Source of the DNA: Telluria beijingensis | GTDB taxonomy: Bacteria; Pseudomonadota; Gammaproteobacteria; Burkholderiales; Burkholderiaceae_D | Length of the DNA stretch: 64,000 bases | Assembly: GCF_030770395.1 (NCBI RefSeq) | Contig: NZ_CP132480.1 | Location: 3,069,387 to 3,133,386, forward strand | Direction of reading: 5' to 3' | Shown here: in pieces, positions 28,924 through 38,375 of the stretch | Numbering within the stretch: the stretch's first letter is position 1 | Layout of the letters: each line of letters opens with the position of its first letter | Made by a program: the position numbers and the translations under genes | Notes under the pieces: model-generated | Seen by the model: only the letters and a program-made list of their open reading frames with translations | Told to the model about the DNA's origin: nothing | Database searches by the model: none

Positions 28924-30906
28924 CTATTGGTCATCGACGAAGGTGATTGTAAACCTGCACTCGATGGGAACGGCGGACGATATCGTCGTGATGCGCAGCA
29001 CCTCGCACGGCTCCTTCGTCTCGTAGGCCGCCGAATACCAGCCCAGCGGCGGATTCTCGGCGCCGCGCACCAGTTCCAGGTGCAGGTCTTCGCCGCTGGC
29101 CTGCATCTGCAGCACGAAGCGCTTGCCGCGCACCGCCAGGCCGTGGCTGGTCAGGCGCACGTCGAGGCCGGGCGCGAAATGCCAGAAGGCCTCGACCTTG
29201 TGCGCCTTCTTGCCCGCCACCTCGTCGCGCACGACCAGGGTGTTGGCGGCGCCGTCGAAGCGCACGCTGCGCAGGTGCAGCACCGGGTCCGGCAGGCGCG
29301 CATAGCCGTCGTGCGAGCCGCGGAAATCGAAATCGTGGTGCGAGGCCGGCATGCGCTCGATGCTGGCGCGCGCCTTGCGCACCCACATGAAGCGTCCGCC
29401 CGGCACCGACTGGTCGAGGCCATCGATGCGCACGGTATTGTGGCTCGACGTGCCGCGGAAATAATCGCGCCATTTCTGGTCTTGCCAGTACGAATAGGTG
29501 CCGGGGTCGACCAGGCAGGGCTCGCCCGCCACCGACAGGGTGAGCGCGAGCGCATCGGCGTGGCCGTGGGCGGCGATGCCGAGATAGCCCAACGGTCCGC
29601 AGTCGAGCAGGCCCTTGATCTCGTTCGCTTCGCCGAATTGGTTGCCGAACAGCAGGTAACCGCCATCGGGGAAGGACCAGCCGCTATCGACCTCGTGCGG
29701 ATCGCAGTCGGGCCGCGGGCCGGGCAGCGCGTGCAGCAGCCAGCGCACGCCGGGATGGTGGTCGGGCTGGCCGCCGAACACGGTATCGCCCAGCGCCAGC
29801 AATTGCGCGGCGCGCCCGGCGCCGGGCCGCCGGGCGCCGGCGTGCAGGCGGAACACGCAGCCGTCGTCGGCGTCGCCCACCATCGGCAGGCCGCCGTCGA
29901 CGTCGCGCACCGAACGCAGGAAGCGCAGCGCGCGCTGCAGCACGGCCCAGTAGCTGCGCGAGAACGACCTGCCGCCGGCCTGGCCCAGCAGGCCGGCCAG
30001 GAACAGGAATTCACACGAAAACATGTGGTAACCAAAAGCCTGCTCGCGGTTGACGCCGTCGCGCGAGAATTGCGCCTGCGCTTCCTGCTCCAGCTCGCGC
30101 TGCGCCAGCGCTTCCCACTCCTTCGACTCCTTCCAGCACGGCCAGGTGACGGCGCCGGCATACAGGCCGGCCAGCTCGCCGATCAGGTGGTTGTTGGCCG
30201 ACGAGTGGCGCGACAGGTGACTTGCGATGGTGCGGCAATGGGCGTGGATGCTGCCGAGCCAGTCGGCCTGCAGGCGGCGCCCGGCGTCGCCTTCGAACAG
30301 CGCGCTGCGCTCGCCGCCGACCAGTTGCCAGATGAGGCTCCAGTTGATGAGGCGGATGCCCAGCTCCATCGGGCTGGTCCAGTTGGGGCCGGTGAGCGGC
30401 GGGCAGGCCTCGAACCAGCTGCGCAGGTTGTTCTCCAATGCCTGCAGCCAGCGCGCATCGCGGGTCAAGGCCCAGGCCTGGGCCAGGGTCACCAGGTGCA
30501 GGTGGCGGTTGAGTTCCCAGACGTGCTTGATGTCGCCCACCAGTTCGCGGTCTTCGACCGCGATGTCGCCGCGGTACAGCGGCGGCGCCACGACGCCGGT
30601 CTCGGGATCGCGGTTCCAGGCGGTGGGCACGCCGACGTCGAAGCGGCGTTCGGCGAACAGCACCACGTGGCCGGCCTCGATGCGCTCGGCGTCGAGCAGC
30701 AGCGCCTCGACTTCAGGCGGCTCGAGCGCGGGCGCGCCGCGCACATCGAGCGTCAGCGCGCGCGGCAGCGGCGGCGGCGCGGCCCGCCCGGTCGCGCGGC
30801 GGCCCAGCTGGATCGCCGCGGCCTGGCGCAGCCGGTAAGCCATCTCGGGGACCGACATGCAGCGCAGGCGGTTGACGAGCCACGTCATGCGTACTGTTGC
30901 GTTCAT
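28924..30906 (-). CDS. Heparinase II/III-family protein (polysaccharide lyase-like)
   Basis: A 660-residue protein of the heparinase II/III family often found in EPS clusters. An N-terminal alpha/alpha toroid (GPNWTSPMELGIRLINWSLI, HSSANNHLIGELAGLYAGA, REQAFGYHMFSCEFLFLAG) is followed by a beta-sheet domain (GYLGIAAHGHADALALTLSV, CLVDPGTYSYWQDQKWRDYF, GTSSHNTVRIDGLDQS). The Asn-His and Tyr residues in these blocks match the lyase active site. It may trim or turn over the polymer. No clear signal peptide is present. It follows the glycosyltransferase gene by 10 bases. Confidence 0.9.
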   Translation of the reverse strand: MNATVRMTWLVNRLRCMSVPEMAYRLRQAAAIQLGRRATGRAAPPPLPRALTLDVRGAPALEPPEVEALLLDAERIEAGHVVLFAERRFDVGVPTAWNRDPETGVVAPPLYRGDIAVEDRELVGDIKHVWELNRHLHLVTLAQAWALTRDARWLQALENNLRSWFEACPPLTGPNWTSPMELGIRLINWSLIWQLVGGERSALFEGDAGRRLQADWLGSIHAHCRTIASHLSRHSSANNHLIGELAGLYAGAVTWPCWKESKEWEALAQRELEQEAQAQFSRDGVNREQAFGYHMFSCEFLFLAGLLGQAGGRSFSRSYWAVLQRALRFLRSVRDVDGGLPMVGDADDGCVFRLHAGARRPGAGRAAQLLALGDTVFGGQPDHHPGVRWLLHALPGPRPDCDPHEVDSGWSFPDGGYLLFGNQFGEANEIKGLLDCGPLGYLGIAAHGHADALALTLSVAGEPCLVDPGTYSYWQDQKWRDYFRGTSSHNTVRIDGLDQSVPGGRFMWVRKARASIERMPASHHDFDFRGSHDGYARLPDPVLHLRSVRFDGAANTLVVRDEVAGKKAHKVEAFWHFAPGLDVRLTSHGLAVRGKRFVLQMQASGEDLHLELVRGAENPPLGWYSAAYETKEPCEVLRITTISSAVPIECRFTITFVDDQ

Positions 30907-30916
30907 TCAATTTCCC

Positions 30917-31983
30917 TCACAATTTTGCTTTCTCGTTCGCCAGGTGCGCGTACAGCGTGGCCAGCCGGGCGCAGACGACGCCGGCTGAGTAGTGTCGTTC
31001 AATCGCCGCGCGCGCCGCGCACGCCAGCCGCGCATGCAGCGTTTCGTCGGCCAGCAGGCGTCCGATGGCATCCGCCAGGGCCTCGGCGTCGCGCGGCGGC
31101 ACCAGCAGGCCCAGGAGGCCGTCGGCCAGCGCCTCGGGTATGCCGCCGACCCGCGTCGCCACCACCGGCACCCCGGCCGCCATCGCCTCGAGCATCGCCA
31201 TCGGCAAGCCTTCGACATGGGACGGCAGGCAGAACAGCCAGGCGCGCGCCAGCTCGGCATCGCGCGCGCGGGCATCGAGCCAGCCCGGCAGCTCGACCCG
31301 GCCGGCAATGCCGAGTTCGGCGGCGCGCCGGCGCGCCCAGTCCAGATCGCCGGCGCCGCCCAGCACCAGGCGCAGGGCCGGATGGCGGGCGCAGGCCTGC
31401 AGCAATTCGTCCACGCCCTTGGCCGGCTCGATGCGGCCGAGGAACAGGATGCGTCCCCTTTCCCCCTGGGCGCCCGCCGCTGCCAGGCGTACTGGATTGG
31501 GCAGCACCTCGACCCGCGCGCGCGGCGCGCAGTCGCGCACCATCGCGGCCCAGCCGGGCGACAGGGCGATCACGCGCGAACTCGCTTCGAGCGTGTGCCG
31601 GATCCAGCGCCGCAGCAGCGGTCCGGCCTCGACCAGGGCATAGCGGCGAAAGCCGCCGCCGTGCAGGTGGCACACGGTGCGCGCGCCGCCCAGGCGCGCC
31701 ATCAGCAGCACCAGCGACTTGCGCAGGAAGCTGGCGTTCGATGCGCAATGGACGTGGACGATGGCCGGCCGCCGCGCCAGGCAGGCCAGCCCCGCCCGCG
31801 CCAGGCCGCCCAGCGCGGCGCCGAGCTTGTCCAGGCGCGCGCCGTCGACGTGGGTCGCCACGTAGGCGATGCCTTCGCGTTCGAACAGGCCGTCTTCGCG
31901 CAGCACCTCGACCACGCTGGCGATGCCTCCCTTGCCTCCAACGCCGTCCCGACCATCAGCACGCGTGGGGAGGCCGTGTTCAT
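30917..31983 (-). pseudogene. GT4-family glycosyltransferase, frameshifted near its 5' end
   Basis: A group 4 glycosyltransferase. The C-terminal GT-B domain is intact: RILFLGRIEPAKGVDELLQA, LPGWLDARARDAELARAW, CLPSHVEGLPMAMLEAMAAG and VPVVATRVGGIPEAL. The natural start is MNTASPRVLMVGTALEA at 31981-31983. From about 31933 the rest of the gene, beginning GGIASVVEVLREDG, is in another frame. The total length is two bases over a multiple of three, consistent with one missing base. It is either a recent null allele or an indel in the assembly. An alternative start inside the downstream frame would lose the N-terminal substrate-binding strand. Confidence 0.85.
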
Positions 31984-32095
31984 GCAGGCATCCTGGTCGG
32001 GGAATGTGTCGGCATCGCACTCATCGCTTCACGCAATTAGTAAAGGGGCAATATTTACAATCATACATGGCAGCTTGTCGAATCGCGCGCACGAT

Positions 32096-33342
32096 TCACT
32101 CATCCACGGCGATGAAGGTGAATTTGCCGTTGGCGCCGCGTGGGATCGATGCGACCCGCTCCACCGCGACCTGCACGCCGGGCACCCGCTGCAGGAAGCG
32201 TTCGCGCAGGGCGGCTTCGTTGCTGCCGTCGAAGGCGGCGGTGACGACCACCCGCAAGGTGAAGCGGCCCTGGCCGTGGTAGCGCACCTGACCCTCGAGA
32301 AGGCGCCCGTCCAAGCCCTGGAATACGCGATCCAGGCGCCCCACCCTGCGGCCGTTGGGCAGGGTCAGGAGGCGTTCCTGGCGTCCGATCACGGCCTCCA
32401 CGGTCGGGAATACCCGACCGCAGGGACATGGCGCCTGCTCGCCGACGAACACGGTATCGCCGGTGCGGTAGCGCGCCAGCGCCATCGCGGGGTTGTTCAG
32501 GCTGGTGCCGACGAGTTCGCTGCTGCCGTCGGGCAGCGCCAGCAGTTCGACGCCGCCGTAGTCGGTCAGCACGTGGTAGCGGCCGTGCTCGCAGGTGCCG
32601 ATGGCGGCGACCCGCTCGGCCTGGCCATACCAGTCGAACACGGCGACGCCGAAGGCGCGTTCGATGGCCGCGCGCACGGCGGGCTCCAGGGTCTCGGACG
32701 AGGTCATCACGCCGCGCAGGGCCCGGCCCGCATAGGGGCGGCCGGCCGCGATCAACCAGTTGGCGATGGCGCCGATCGAGGATGGATAGGCCTGGATCAC
32801 CACCGGATCGTGGCTTTCCAGGGCCGCGACATAGGCGCCGATGGTCGCATCCGACAGGTGGTAGGACGACATGACGAGCATCTTGCCGGCCCGGTCGTGG
32901 CGCCAGTGGCGCTCGCCACTGAGCAGGTCGCCGCGGATCCAGGCGCGGCGTTGGCCGGGACGCCAGCCGATCCATCCCAGCTGGCGCTGGATGAACGCCT
33001 CTTCGCGGATCACGGCGCCCAGCGACTGCACCAGGCTCAGGGGCGTACCCGAGGTGCCGCTGGTGCGGATCGTGTTGCGCAGCAGGGTGCCGGCGCGGCG
33101 CGGCCGCAGGTGGCGCGCCGGGTCCTGGCGCAGCGCGGCCTTGGTCAGCAGGGCCGCGCCGGGCGGGACGGCCTGCGCCGGGTCGGGTCCGGCGCGGCGG
33201 CCAGGCCGAGGGCGTGCGCGCGGCGCGCCACGTAGCGCTCGAGGGCGGCGGCCGAGCGCTCGTTGCGCAGCAGGGCCGGCAGCACGAGGCAGCGCGCCGG
33301 CAGGCTGCGCACGAGGAGACGCACCAGAGGCCGCGGGTCCAT
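32096..33342 (-). pseudogene. CapK/PaaK-like adenylate-forming protein, frameshifted
   Basis: A phenylacetate-CoA ligase/CapK-family adenylate-forming protein, as often found beside glycosyltransferases in capsule and EPS loci. The start MDPRPLVRLLVRSLPA (33340-33342) shares one base with the upstream stop (TGATG). The frame continues to about LGLAAAPDP and then breaks near 33185; the remainder follows in another frame: LLTKAALRQDPARHL, TIRTSGTSGTPLSL, SSETLEPAVRAAIERAFG, DWYGQAERVA, RYRTGDTVFVGEQAPCPCGR. The total length is two over a multiple of three, pointing to one lost base beside GGGTCGGGT. Its substrate is unknown. Confidence 0.85.
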
Positions 33343-34573
33343 CAATCGCCCTCGCCGGCCAGGATGCGGGCATAGGCCATGGCCACACCGCGGCCCAGCA
33401 CCGCATAGCTGCGGTGCTCCCGCACCCAGGCCGGGCCGTGCGCGGCGCAGGCGGCGGCCAGCGTCGGCTCGTCCAGCAGCCGGCGCACGGCGTCGGCGAA
33501 GGCATCGAGCTCCATCGGCGCGCACAGCCCGGCGCTGCTCCCGGCCAGCACCCGGGCCTGGTCCGGGATGTCGTTGGCCACGCTCGGGATGCCGAGCGCC
33601 AGGTATTCGACCAGCTTGGTCGGCGACGAGACGTCGAACAGCGCGCCGCGCGGGATCGGCGACAGGCCGACCTCGGCCCGCACCGCGTAGCCCAGCGCTT
33701 CGCGCTGCGGCAGCCAGCCGGTGAGCAGGACCTGGGCCGCAAGGCCGCGGCGCGCGATCTCGGAGCGCATCCAGGCCATCTCGTCCCGCGACGGGGCGTC
33801 GCCGGCGATCACCAGCAAGACCTCGGGCACCTCGTTTGCCAGGCGTTCGGCCAGGTCGAGCAGGAAGCTCGACGCGCGCGACTGCGCGACCCGGCCCAGG
33901 TAGAGCAGCACCCGGCGTCCGTCGAGGCGCGGGTCGGTGCTGGGCGCGATGCGGTCGCGGTCGAAGGCGGCGAGGTCGACGCCCATCGGCACCGCCGTCA
34001 TGCGCTCGCGCCTGAAACCCTTGCCGGACAGCCAGTCGGCCATCGCTTCGCTCTGCACGAACACGTGATCGGCGCCCGGCAGCACCAGGCGGTACAGCAG
34101 CCAGCGCGAGGCGGCGGCGCGCGCGGCATGCGCCAGCCAGCGCGGCCCCCTGCCGCGGCGCGCGATCGCGTCGCGGCGCGACGCGTAGCCTTCGACGATC
34201 GGGAACGACATCCAGTAGATGAACGGTACGCCGAGGATGGCGGCGGCGGCGCGGCCGACCAGGCCGGATGCGATCTTGTCGCGCACCTGGATCGCGTCCA
34301 GCCTGGCGCGACGCCGCGCGCGCAGCAGCCCCAGCAAGTCCCAGCACGGCGCCAGCAGGCTGGCCCACGGGCTGTCGGCGCGGCCGACCGCGTGCATGCC
34401 GCCCCGCTCCAGTCGACCGGGGAGTCGCCGCCCTGCCCCACCAGCGCGCTGCCGATGCCGTGGCGCGGCAGCTCGGCGCCGAACAGGGACCTCAGGTCGG
34501 CGCGGACCGGCGGCAGGGGGTCGCGCACGATATGCAGGATGCGCAATGGCGCGATGGGATCCAGTTGGCGCAT
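33342..34573 (-). pseudogene. GT4-family glycosyltransferase, frameshifted
   Basis: A second group 4 glycosyltransferase. The first 55 or so residues (MRQLDPIAPLRILHIVRDPL ... GIGSALVGQGGDSPVDWSG) are in one frame. From about 34400 the rest is in another: MHAVGRADSPWASLLAP, LGVPFIYWMSFPIVEGYASR, VFVQSEAMADWLSGKGF, VLLYLGRVAQSRASSFLLDL and SPTKLVEYLALGIPSVAND. One missing base in the GCCGCCCC tract restores the frame. Catalytic E-x7-E-type positions in the C-terminal domain look intact. The stop overlaps the next gene (TGATG). Indel error or genuine null allele. Confidence 0.85.
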
Positions 34574-34665
34574 GGCGCTCGTATCGATGGTGGAAGCTAC
34601 GATACTAGACCGCCATCCGCGCCGGATGTTTCAGCTAGCGCAGACTTGTGCGCCGCGGCGATGCG

Positions 34666-35187
34666 CTAGCGGTCGGTGTCGCGGTCGGCCGGGCCGTATT
34701 CGCCCACCTTCTTGGCCGGGGTGCGCAGGATGGACAGGATCACCAGGCCGAACAGCGCGCTGAGGATGGCCGTGGCTTCGCGCCCCATGCCGGCGGCGAC
34801 GCCGATGGCGGCCGTCATCCACACGCTGGCGGCGGTTGTCAGGCCCTTGATGTCGTTCTGTTCCTTCTGCTTGAGGATGGCCCCGGCGCCCAGGAAGCCG
34901 ATGCCGGCCGTCACCCCTTGCAGCACGCGCGACAGGTCGGACACCTCCATGCCCGCCTGCAGCGGGATCAGCACGAACAGGGCCGAGCCGACCGAGACCA
35001 GCATATGGGTGCGCAGGCCTGCCGACGCGCCCACCGTCTCGCGCTCGTAGCCCAGCATCCCGCCCACCAGCGCCGCCACCAGCAGGCGCACCACGATCAC
35101 GGTCACGTCCTCGGCATTGCCGAGGTCGGAAAATTCACGCTGGATCGTCAACCAGCTTTCTCTCCACCACACTTGCGTTCCCTCCAT
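34666..35187 (-). CDS. MgtC/SapB-family membrane protein
   Basis: A 173-residue polytopic membrane protein of the MgtC/SapB family. Motifs: RLLVAALVGGMLGYERE, SAGLRTHMLVSVGSALFVL, VLQGVTAGIGFLGAGAILK and LTTAASVWMTAAIGVAAGMG. Family members are linked to magnesium limitation and envelope homeostasis; the transport role is disputed. I start it at MEGTQVWWRESWL (35185-35187); upstream codons look like non-coding leader. It is divergent from the VOC gene and has no clear link to the EPS genes. Confidence 0.88.
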   Translation of the reverse strand: MEGTQVWWRESWLTIQREFSDLGNAEDVTVIVVRLLVAALVGGMLGYERETVGASAGLRTHMLVSVGSALFVLIPLQAGMEVSDLSRVLQGVTAGIGFLGAGAILKQKEQNDIKGLTTAASVWMTAAIGVAAGMGREATAILSALFGLVILSILRTPAKKVGEYGPADRDTDR

Positions 35188-35303
35188 GGTTGACCGGCAT
35201 TCTTGGACGGAATCATGCCATCCATGCAAGATGCGTGTCGCCACGCTCAGCCTTACGCGACGTCCGTATAATCGGCGCTTCGGACTACCCACAAGGAGAA
35301 GCG

Positions 35304-35732
35304 ATGGAAACCAACGAGATTTACCGCGGACGCCTGATCGATCATATCCAGCTGGTGGTGCGCGACTTGCCCGCGTCGCGCAAGTTCTATACGGCAGTTT
35401 TCGACGTGCTGGGCATTCCGCTGGGCGGCTCGGGCGACGATTACCTGTGGGCCGACGAGCTGTTCATCTCGTCCCCGGACAGCGAAGCGGCCCAGGGCCA
35501 GCTGACCGGCCGCCACCACCTGGCCTTCCAGGCGCGCGACCGGGCGATGGTGGATGCCTTCTACCATGCGGCGCTGGCGGCCGGCGGCAAGGACAATGGC
35601 GCGCCGGGCGAACGTCCCTACCACCCGGGTTATTACGGCGCCTTCGTGATCGATCCTGACGGCAACAATATCGAAGCCGTGTACCACGGCGAGGCGACCT
35701 TCAGCGCGCGCGAGATCAAGGTCACTTTTTAA
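35304..35732 (+). CDS. VOC-family (glyoxalase/dioxygenase fold) protein
   Basis: A 142-residue protein with two beta-alpha-beta-beta-beta modules: DHIQLVVRDLPASRKFYTAV, FDVLGIPLGG, then RHHLAFQARDRAMVDAFYH and YYGAFVIDPDGNNIEAVYHG. The conserved His, His and Glu positions for a metal site are present. AAGGAG lies seven bases before ATG 35304. Members include glyoxalases, fosfomycin-resistance proteins and ring-cleavage enzymes; the substrate here cannot be assigned. The only plus-strand gene in the EPS region. Confidence 0.88.
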   Translation: METNEIYRGRLIDHIQLVVRDLPASRKFYTAVFDVLGIPLGGSGDDYLWADELFISSPDSEAAQGQLTGRHHLAFQARDRAMVDAFYHAALAAGGKDNGAPGERPYHPGYYGAFVIDPDGNNIEAVYHGEATFSAREIKVTF

Positions 35733-36095
35733 GCGGACCACCCTGCGCGGCCTTCCTTCCACGCCAGCAGGCGCGGCAGCAAGGCGGCGCTCGCCCGGCT
35801 GTCGAGCTTGCGGCAGAAGTGAGCGCCGGACGCTTGGATATGCGCCAGGTCATCCTCATCGAGCACCGTCGGATGGCAGGCGCCGCCCTCCGGCCACTGG
35901 ATATAGCGAAAATTATTCGGCAGCACCCGGCTGGCGAAGCGCGTATGCATGACCAGGGTCTGGAAAAACAGTTCGTCGGGCGACTGCACGCTGCCGCAAA
36001 AGCGCAGCAGGCGCGGATGCGCGTCCGCCAGCGCCAGCACCTCGCGCAGGCAGCCGCGCGTCAGGCTCCACCAGCATGAGCCGCCGTAAGGAGCA
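35729..36095 (-). pseudogene. Core-2/I-branching (GT14-like) glycosyltransferase, 3' fragment
   Basis: Only the C-terminal part of a GT14/core-2 I-branching-type enzyme is left. It begins abruptly at YGGSCWWSLTRGCLREVL and continues with SPDELFFQTLVMHTR, LPNNFRYIQWPEGGACHPTV, LDEDDLAHIQASGAHFCRKL and LLPRLLAWKEG to a proper stop. Upstream of YGGS the DNA belongs to epsE in a different frame, so the fragment has no start. The junction lies near 36090. Translation is unlikely. Confidence 0.8.
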
Positions 36096-36537
36096 GGCTG
36101 ATCATGTCGCCGCCGTCGCCGTGGATGCCGCCGGCCAGCGCCAGCATGTCGAGCACCTTGCGCCTGCCTTCGACCGGATAGCGGCCTGGCCGGTTCACAT
36201 GGCCCAGCACCGACACCTGCTGGCTGGCCAGCGTGGTGACCAGCATATTGACCTGGGCCCGCTTGAGGTAGCCACCCTTCTCGAGCTGGCCGGCGATCTT
36301 CCTTTCGGCGGCGGCCACCGACAGGCCGCCCACGGCGACCTGGCCCAGCAGCGGGAACGTAATGTGACCGCTCTCGCTGACCCGGGTCTCGATCGACAGG
36401 TCCGGGCTGCCATACACCGACAGCTTGACCACGTCGCCCGCGCCCAGCAGGACCTCGGCCGCGCCTGCCGCACCAATCCCCATGCTGATACCCAACATGA
36501 AGGCGGCGCCCATCACCCATCTCGTCAAGCGTTGCAT
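36061..36537 (-). pseudogene. EPS export protein EpsE (Wza-like), C-terminally truncated by a junction
   Basis: The start MQRLTRWVMGAAFM (36535-36537; AGAGGAG upstream) gives a signal peptide to about AGAAEV. Then comes the polysaccharide export domain: LLGAGDVVKLSVYGSPDLSI, GHITFPLLGQVAVGG and SVLGHVNRPGRYPVEG, the SLBB start VLDMLALAGGIHGDGGDMISL. After about residue 150 the sequence turns into the GT14-like fragment, read out of frame to a stop. Family members are about 250-270 residues, so the last 100 are missing. Without the C-terminal part an outer-membrane export function is doubtful. Confidence 0.82.
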
Positions 36538-36596
36538 CGTCACTCCTCTGGCAACGAAGGTCGTCGCCAAGTGTTGGCGCCTATTGCGCCAGGCGC

Positions 36597-37661
36597 TTAC
36601 TCAAGGCCGGCCACGCCGCGGTCGAGCGCGGCCTTGGCAGCGGGATCGCCGCCAGCGTCCGTGGCGGCGCCCGCCTGGCCGTCGTCGGCAAGACCCGCCA
36701 GTGACGCCGGCGCCGCGGCCGCGGCTGGCAGGGCTCCAGGCGCGGTGGCATCGGGCGCCAGGTCCTTGTTCATGTATTCGATCTTGGCGCTGCCGCGCAG
36801 GCGCTGGATTTCGGCCTGGGCCAGCTCCGTGTTCTTGCGCTTGGCAAGGTATTGCGCGATCTGCGGCGCGGCGATGTCCAGCGCCACCGGCGCCTCGCGC
36901 ACCTCGTCGACCGCGACCAGCATCGCGCGCTGCCCTTCCTGCACCAGGAATAGCTGGCCCTTGGGCATCGACAGCAGCTTCGATGCCAGCTCGGGCTTGA
37001 GGTCGGCCGTGCTGCGCGTGACCTGGGCGCGGCCGTGAACGACCTGGCGGGCGTCGAGGAAGGCCGCTACCTCGTCGAGCGACTTCGCGCGGTCGGCGGC
37101 GGTGCGCAGCTCGGGGGTCACGTTTGAAACCGGTAATACGAGCTGGCTCATCGTCAACTGGCGGCGCTTGGCGAAGAACTGCGGGTGCTTGTTGAAATAG
37201 TCTTCGATCTCGGACTGGCTCGGGCGGCCGGTATCGCCCACGCGCTTTTGCATATAGGCCTGGGCGATGATGAGGGAGCGCGCGCGTTCGATCGCCTGCA
37301 TCACCTTGGGGTCGCGGTCGAGCTTTTCCTTGGCCGCTTCGCTCTCGAGCAGTTCACGGTCAATCAAGGCTTGCAGCAATTGCTTGCTTGCCACTTGCTG
37401 CTGGGCCGCCGGCACCCCGGCGCGCTGCATTTCTTCGTTCAGCTGCAAGACCGTGATCTCTTCGCCGTTCACGCTTGCAAGCGCCTGGCCGGGCTTGGCA
37501 TCCGCCGCCGGCTGGTCGCGCTGGCAGCCGGCCAGCGTCATGCCGGCCAAGGCCAGGACCAGCGCCGGGACCAGTGCAGGGACCATGCCCGTGCGCGCCG
37601 CCTCTCGCCCGAGAATAAACGAAAGGATGGTCGATCGGGCGTCGTGGTGCGGGTTGTTCAT
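36597..37661 (-). CDS. epsD: EpsD-family peptidyl-prolyl cis-trans isomerase lipoprotein
   Basis: A 354-residue lipoprotein. The lipobox is in TLAGCQRD (Cys about 45). An N-terminal SurA/PrsA-type chaperone helix region follows (LASVNGEEITVLQLNEEM, QQVASKQLLQALIDRELLESEA, YFNKHPQFFAKRRQLTMSQLVL), then a parvulin-like domain to about 300. The C-terminus is Ala/Gly-rich. In methanolan-type EPS loci EpsD sits beside EpsE and EpsF and is thought to aid envelope assembly of the export machine. An earlier in-frame Met 15 codons up is possible, but GGAG favours 37661. Confidence 0.87.
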   Translation of the reverse strand: MNNPHHDARSTILSFILGREAARTGMVPALVPALVLALAGMTLAGCQRDQPAADAKPGQALASVNGEEITVLQLNEEMQRAGVPAAQQQVASKQLLQALIDRELLESEAAKEKLDRDPKVMQAIERARSLIIAQAYMQKRVGDTGRPSQSEIEDYFNKHPQFFAKRRQLTMSQLVLPVSNVTPELRTAADRAKSLDEVAAFLDARQVVHGRAQVTRSTADLKPELASKLLSMPKGQLFLVQEGQRAMLVAVDEVREAPVALDIAAPQIAQYLAKRKNTELAQAEIQRLRGSAKIEYMNKDLAPDATAPGALPAAAAAPASLAGLADDGQAGAATDAGGDPAAKAALDRGVAGLE

Positions 37662-37698
37662 GCTGTACTCCAACGTGAGTGGACGCCGCTTGCCGGGA

Positions 37699-38375
37699 TC
37701 ATGCATGGGCGGTCCGGGTCGAAACCTGCCATTCTGGACCCCTTGCGCCGTCCTCTCTGTTCAGCATTTCACATCGTGCGTCGAGATAGGCGGCGTAGGC
37801 GCGCTGCAAGCCCTTGGCCAGCGGCGTGCTGGCGCGCCAGCCCAGCGCCGCCAGCCGGGAAACGTCGAGCAGCTTGCGCGGCGTGCCATCGGGCTTGCTC
37901 GCATCGAAGACGATCCTGCCGCGGTAGCCCACGGTCTGCCCCACCAGGTGCGCCAGGTCGGCGATGCTGACGTCTTGCCCGGTGCCGATATTGATGTGCG
38001 AATGCATGGGATCGGTGCTGGCTGCGTACACCGCGGGCGCCAGGTCCATCACGCGGACGCTGGCGGCCGCCATGTCGTCGACGTAGAGGAATTCGCGCAT
38101 CGGCTTGCCGCTGCCCCAGATCACGACCTCGGGCGCGGCACCGCTCTTGGCCTCGTAGAAGCGGCGCAGCAGGGCCGGGATCACGTGGCTGTTCTCGGGG
38201 TGGTAATTGTCGCCGGGGCGTACAGATTGTTCGGCATCACGCTGCGGTAGTCAGTGCCGTATTGGCGGTTATAGCTCTCGCACAGCTTGATGCCGGCGAT
38301 CTTGGCCATGGCATAGGGCTCGTTGGTCGGCTCGAGCATGCCGTTCATGAGGTACTCTTCGCGGATTGGCTGGGC
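37699..38375 (-). pseudogene. fcl: GDP-L-fucose synthase (Fcl/WcaG) remnant, 5' half lost and frameshifted
   Basis: The DNA encodes the C-terminal two thirds of a GDP-L-fucose synthase. In the first frame [20 protein letters not shown] and [18 protein letters not shown] run to RSVMPNNLY; at about 38220 a base is missing (the expected TAC-GGC-CCC reads TACGCCCC). The next frame continues [40 protein letters not shown] and [20 protein letters not shown] to a stop at 37699. The NAD-binding N-terminus and the Ser of the catalytic triad are gone, so no active enzyme is expected. No gmd is present in the window. Confidence 0.88.
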
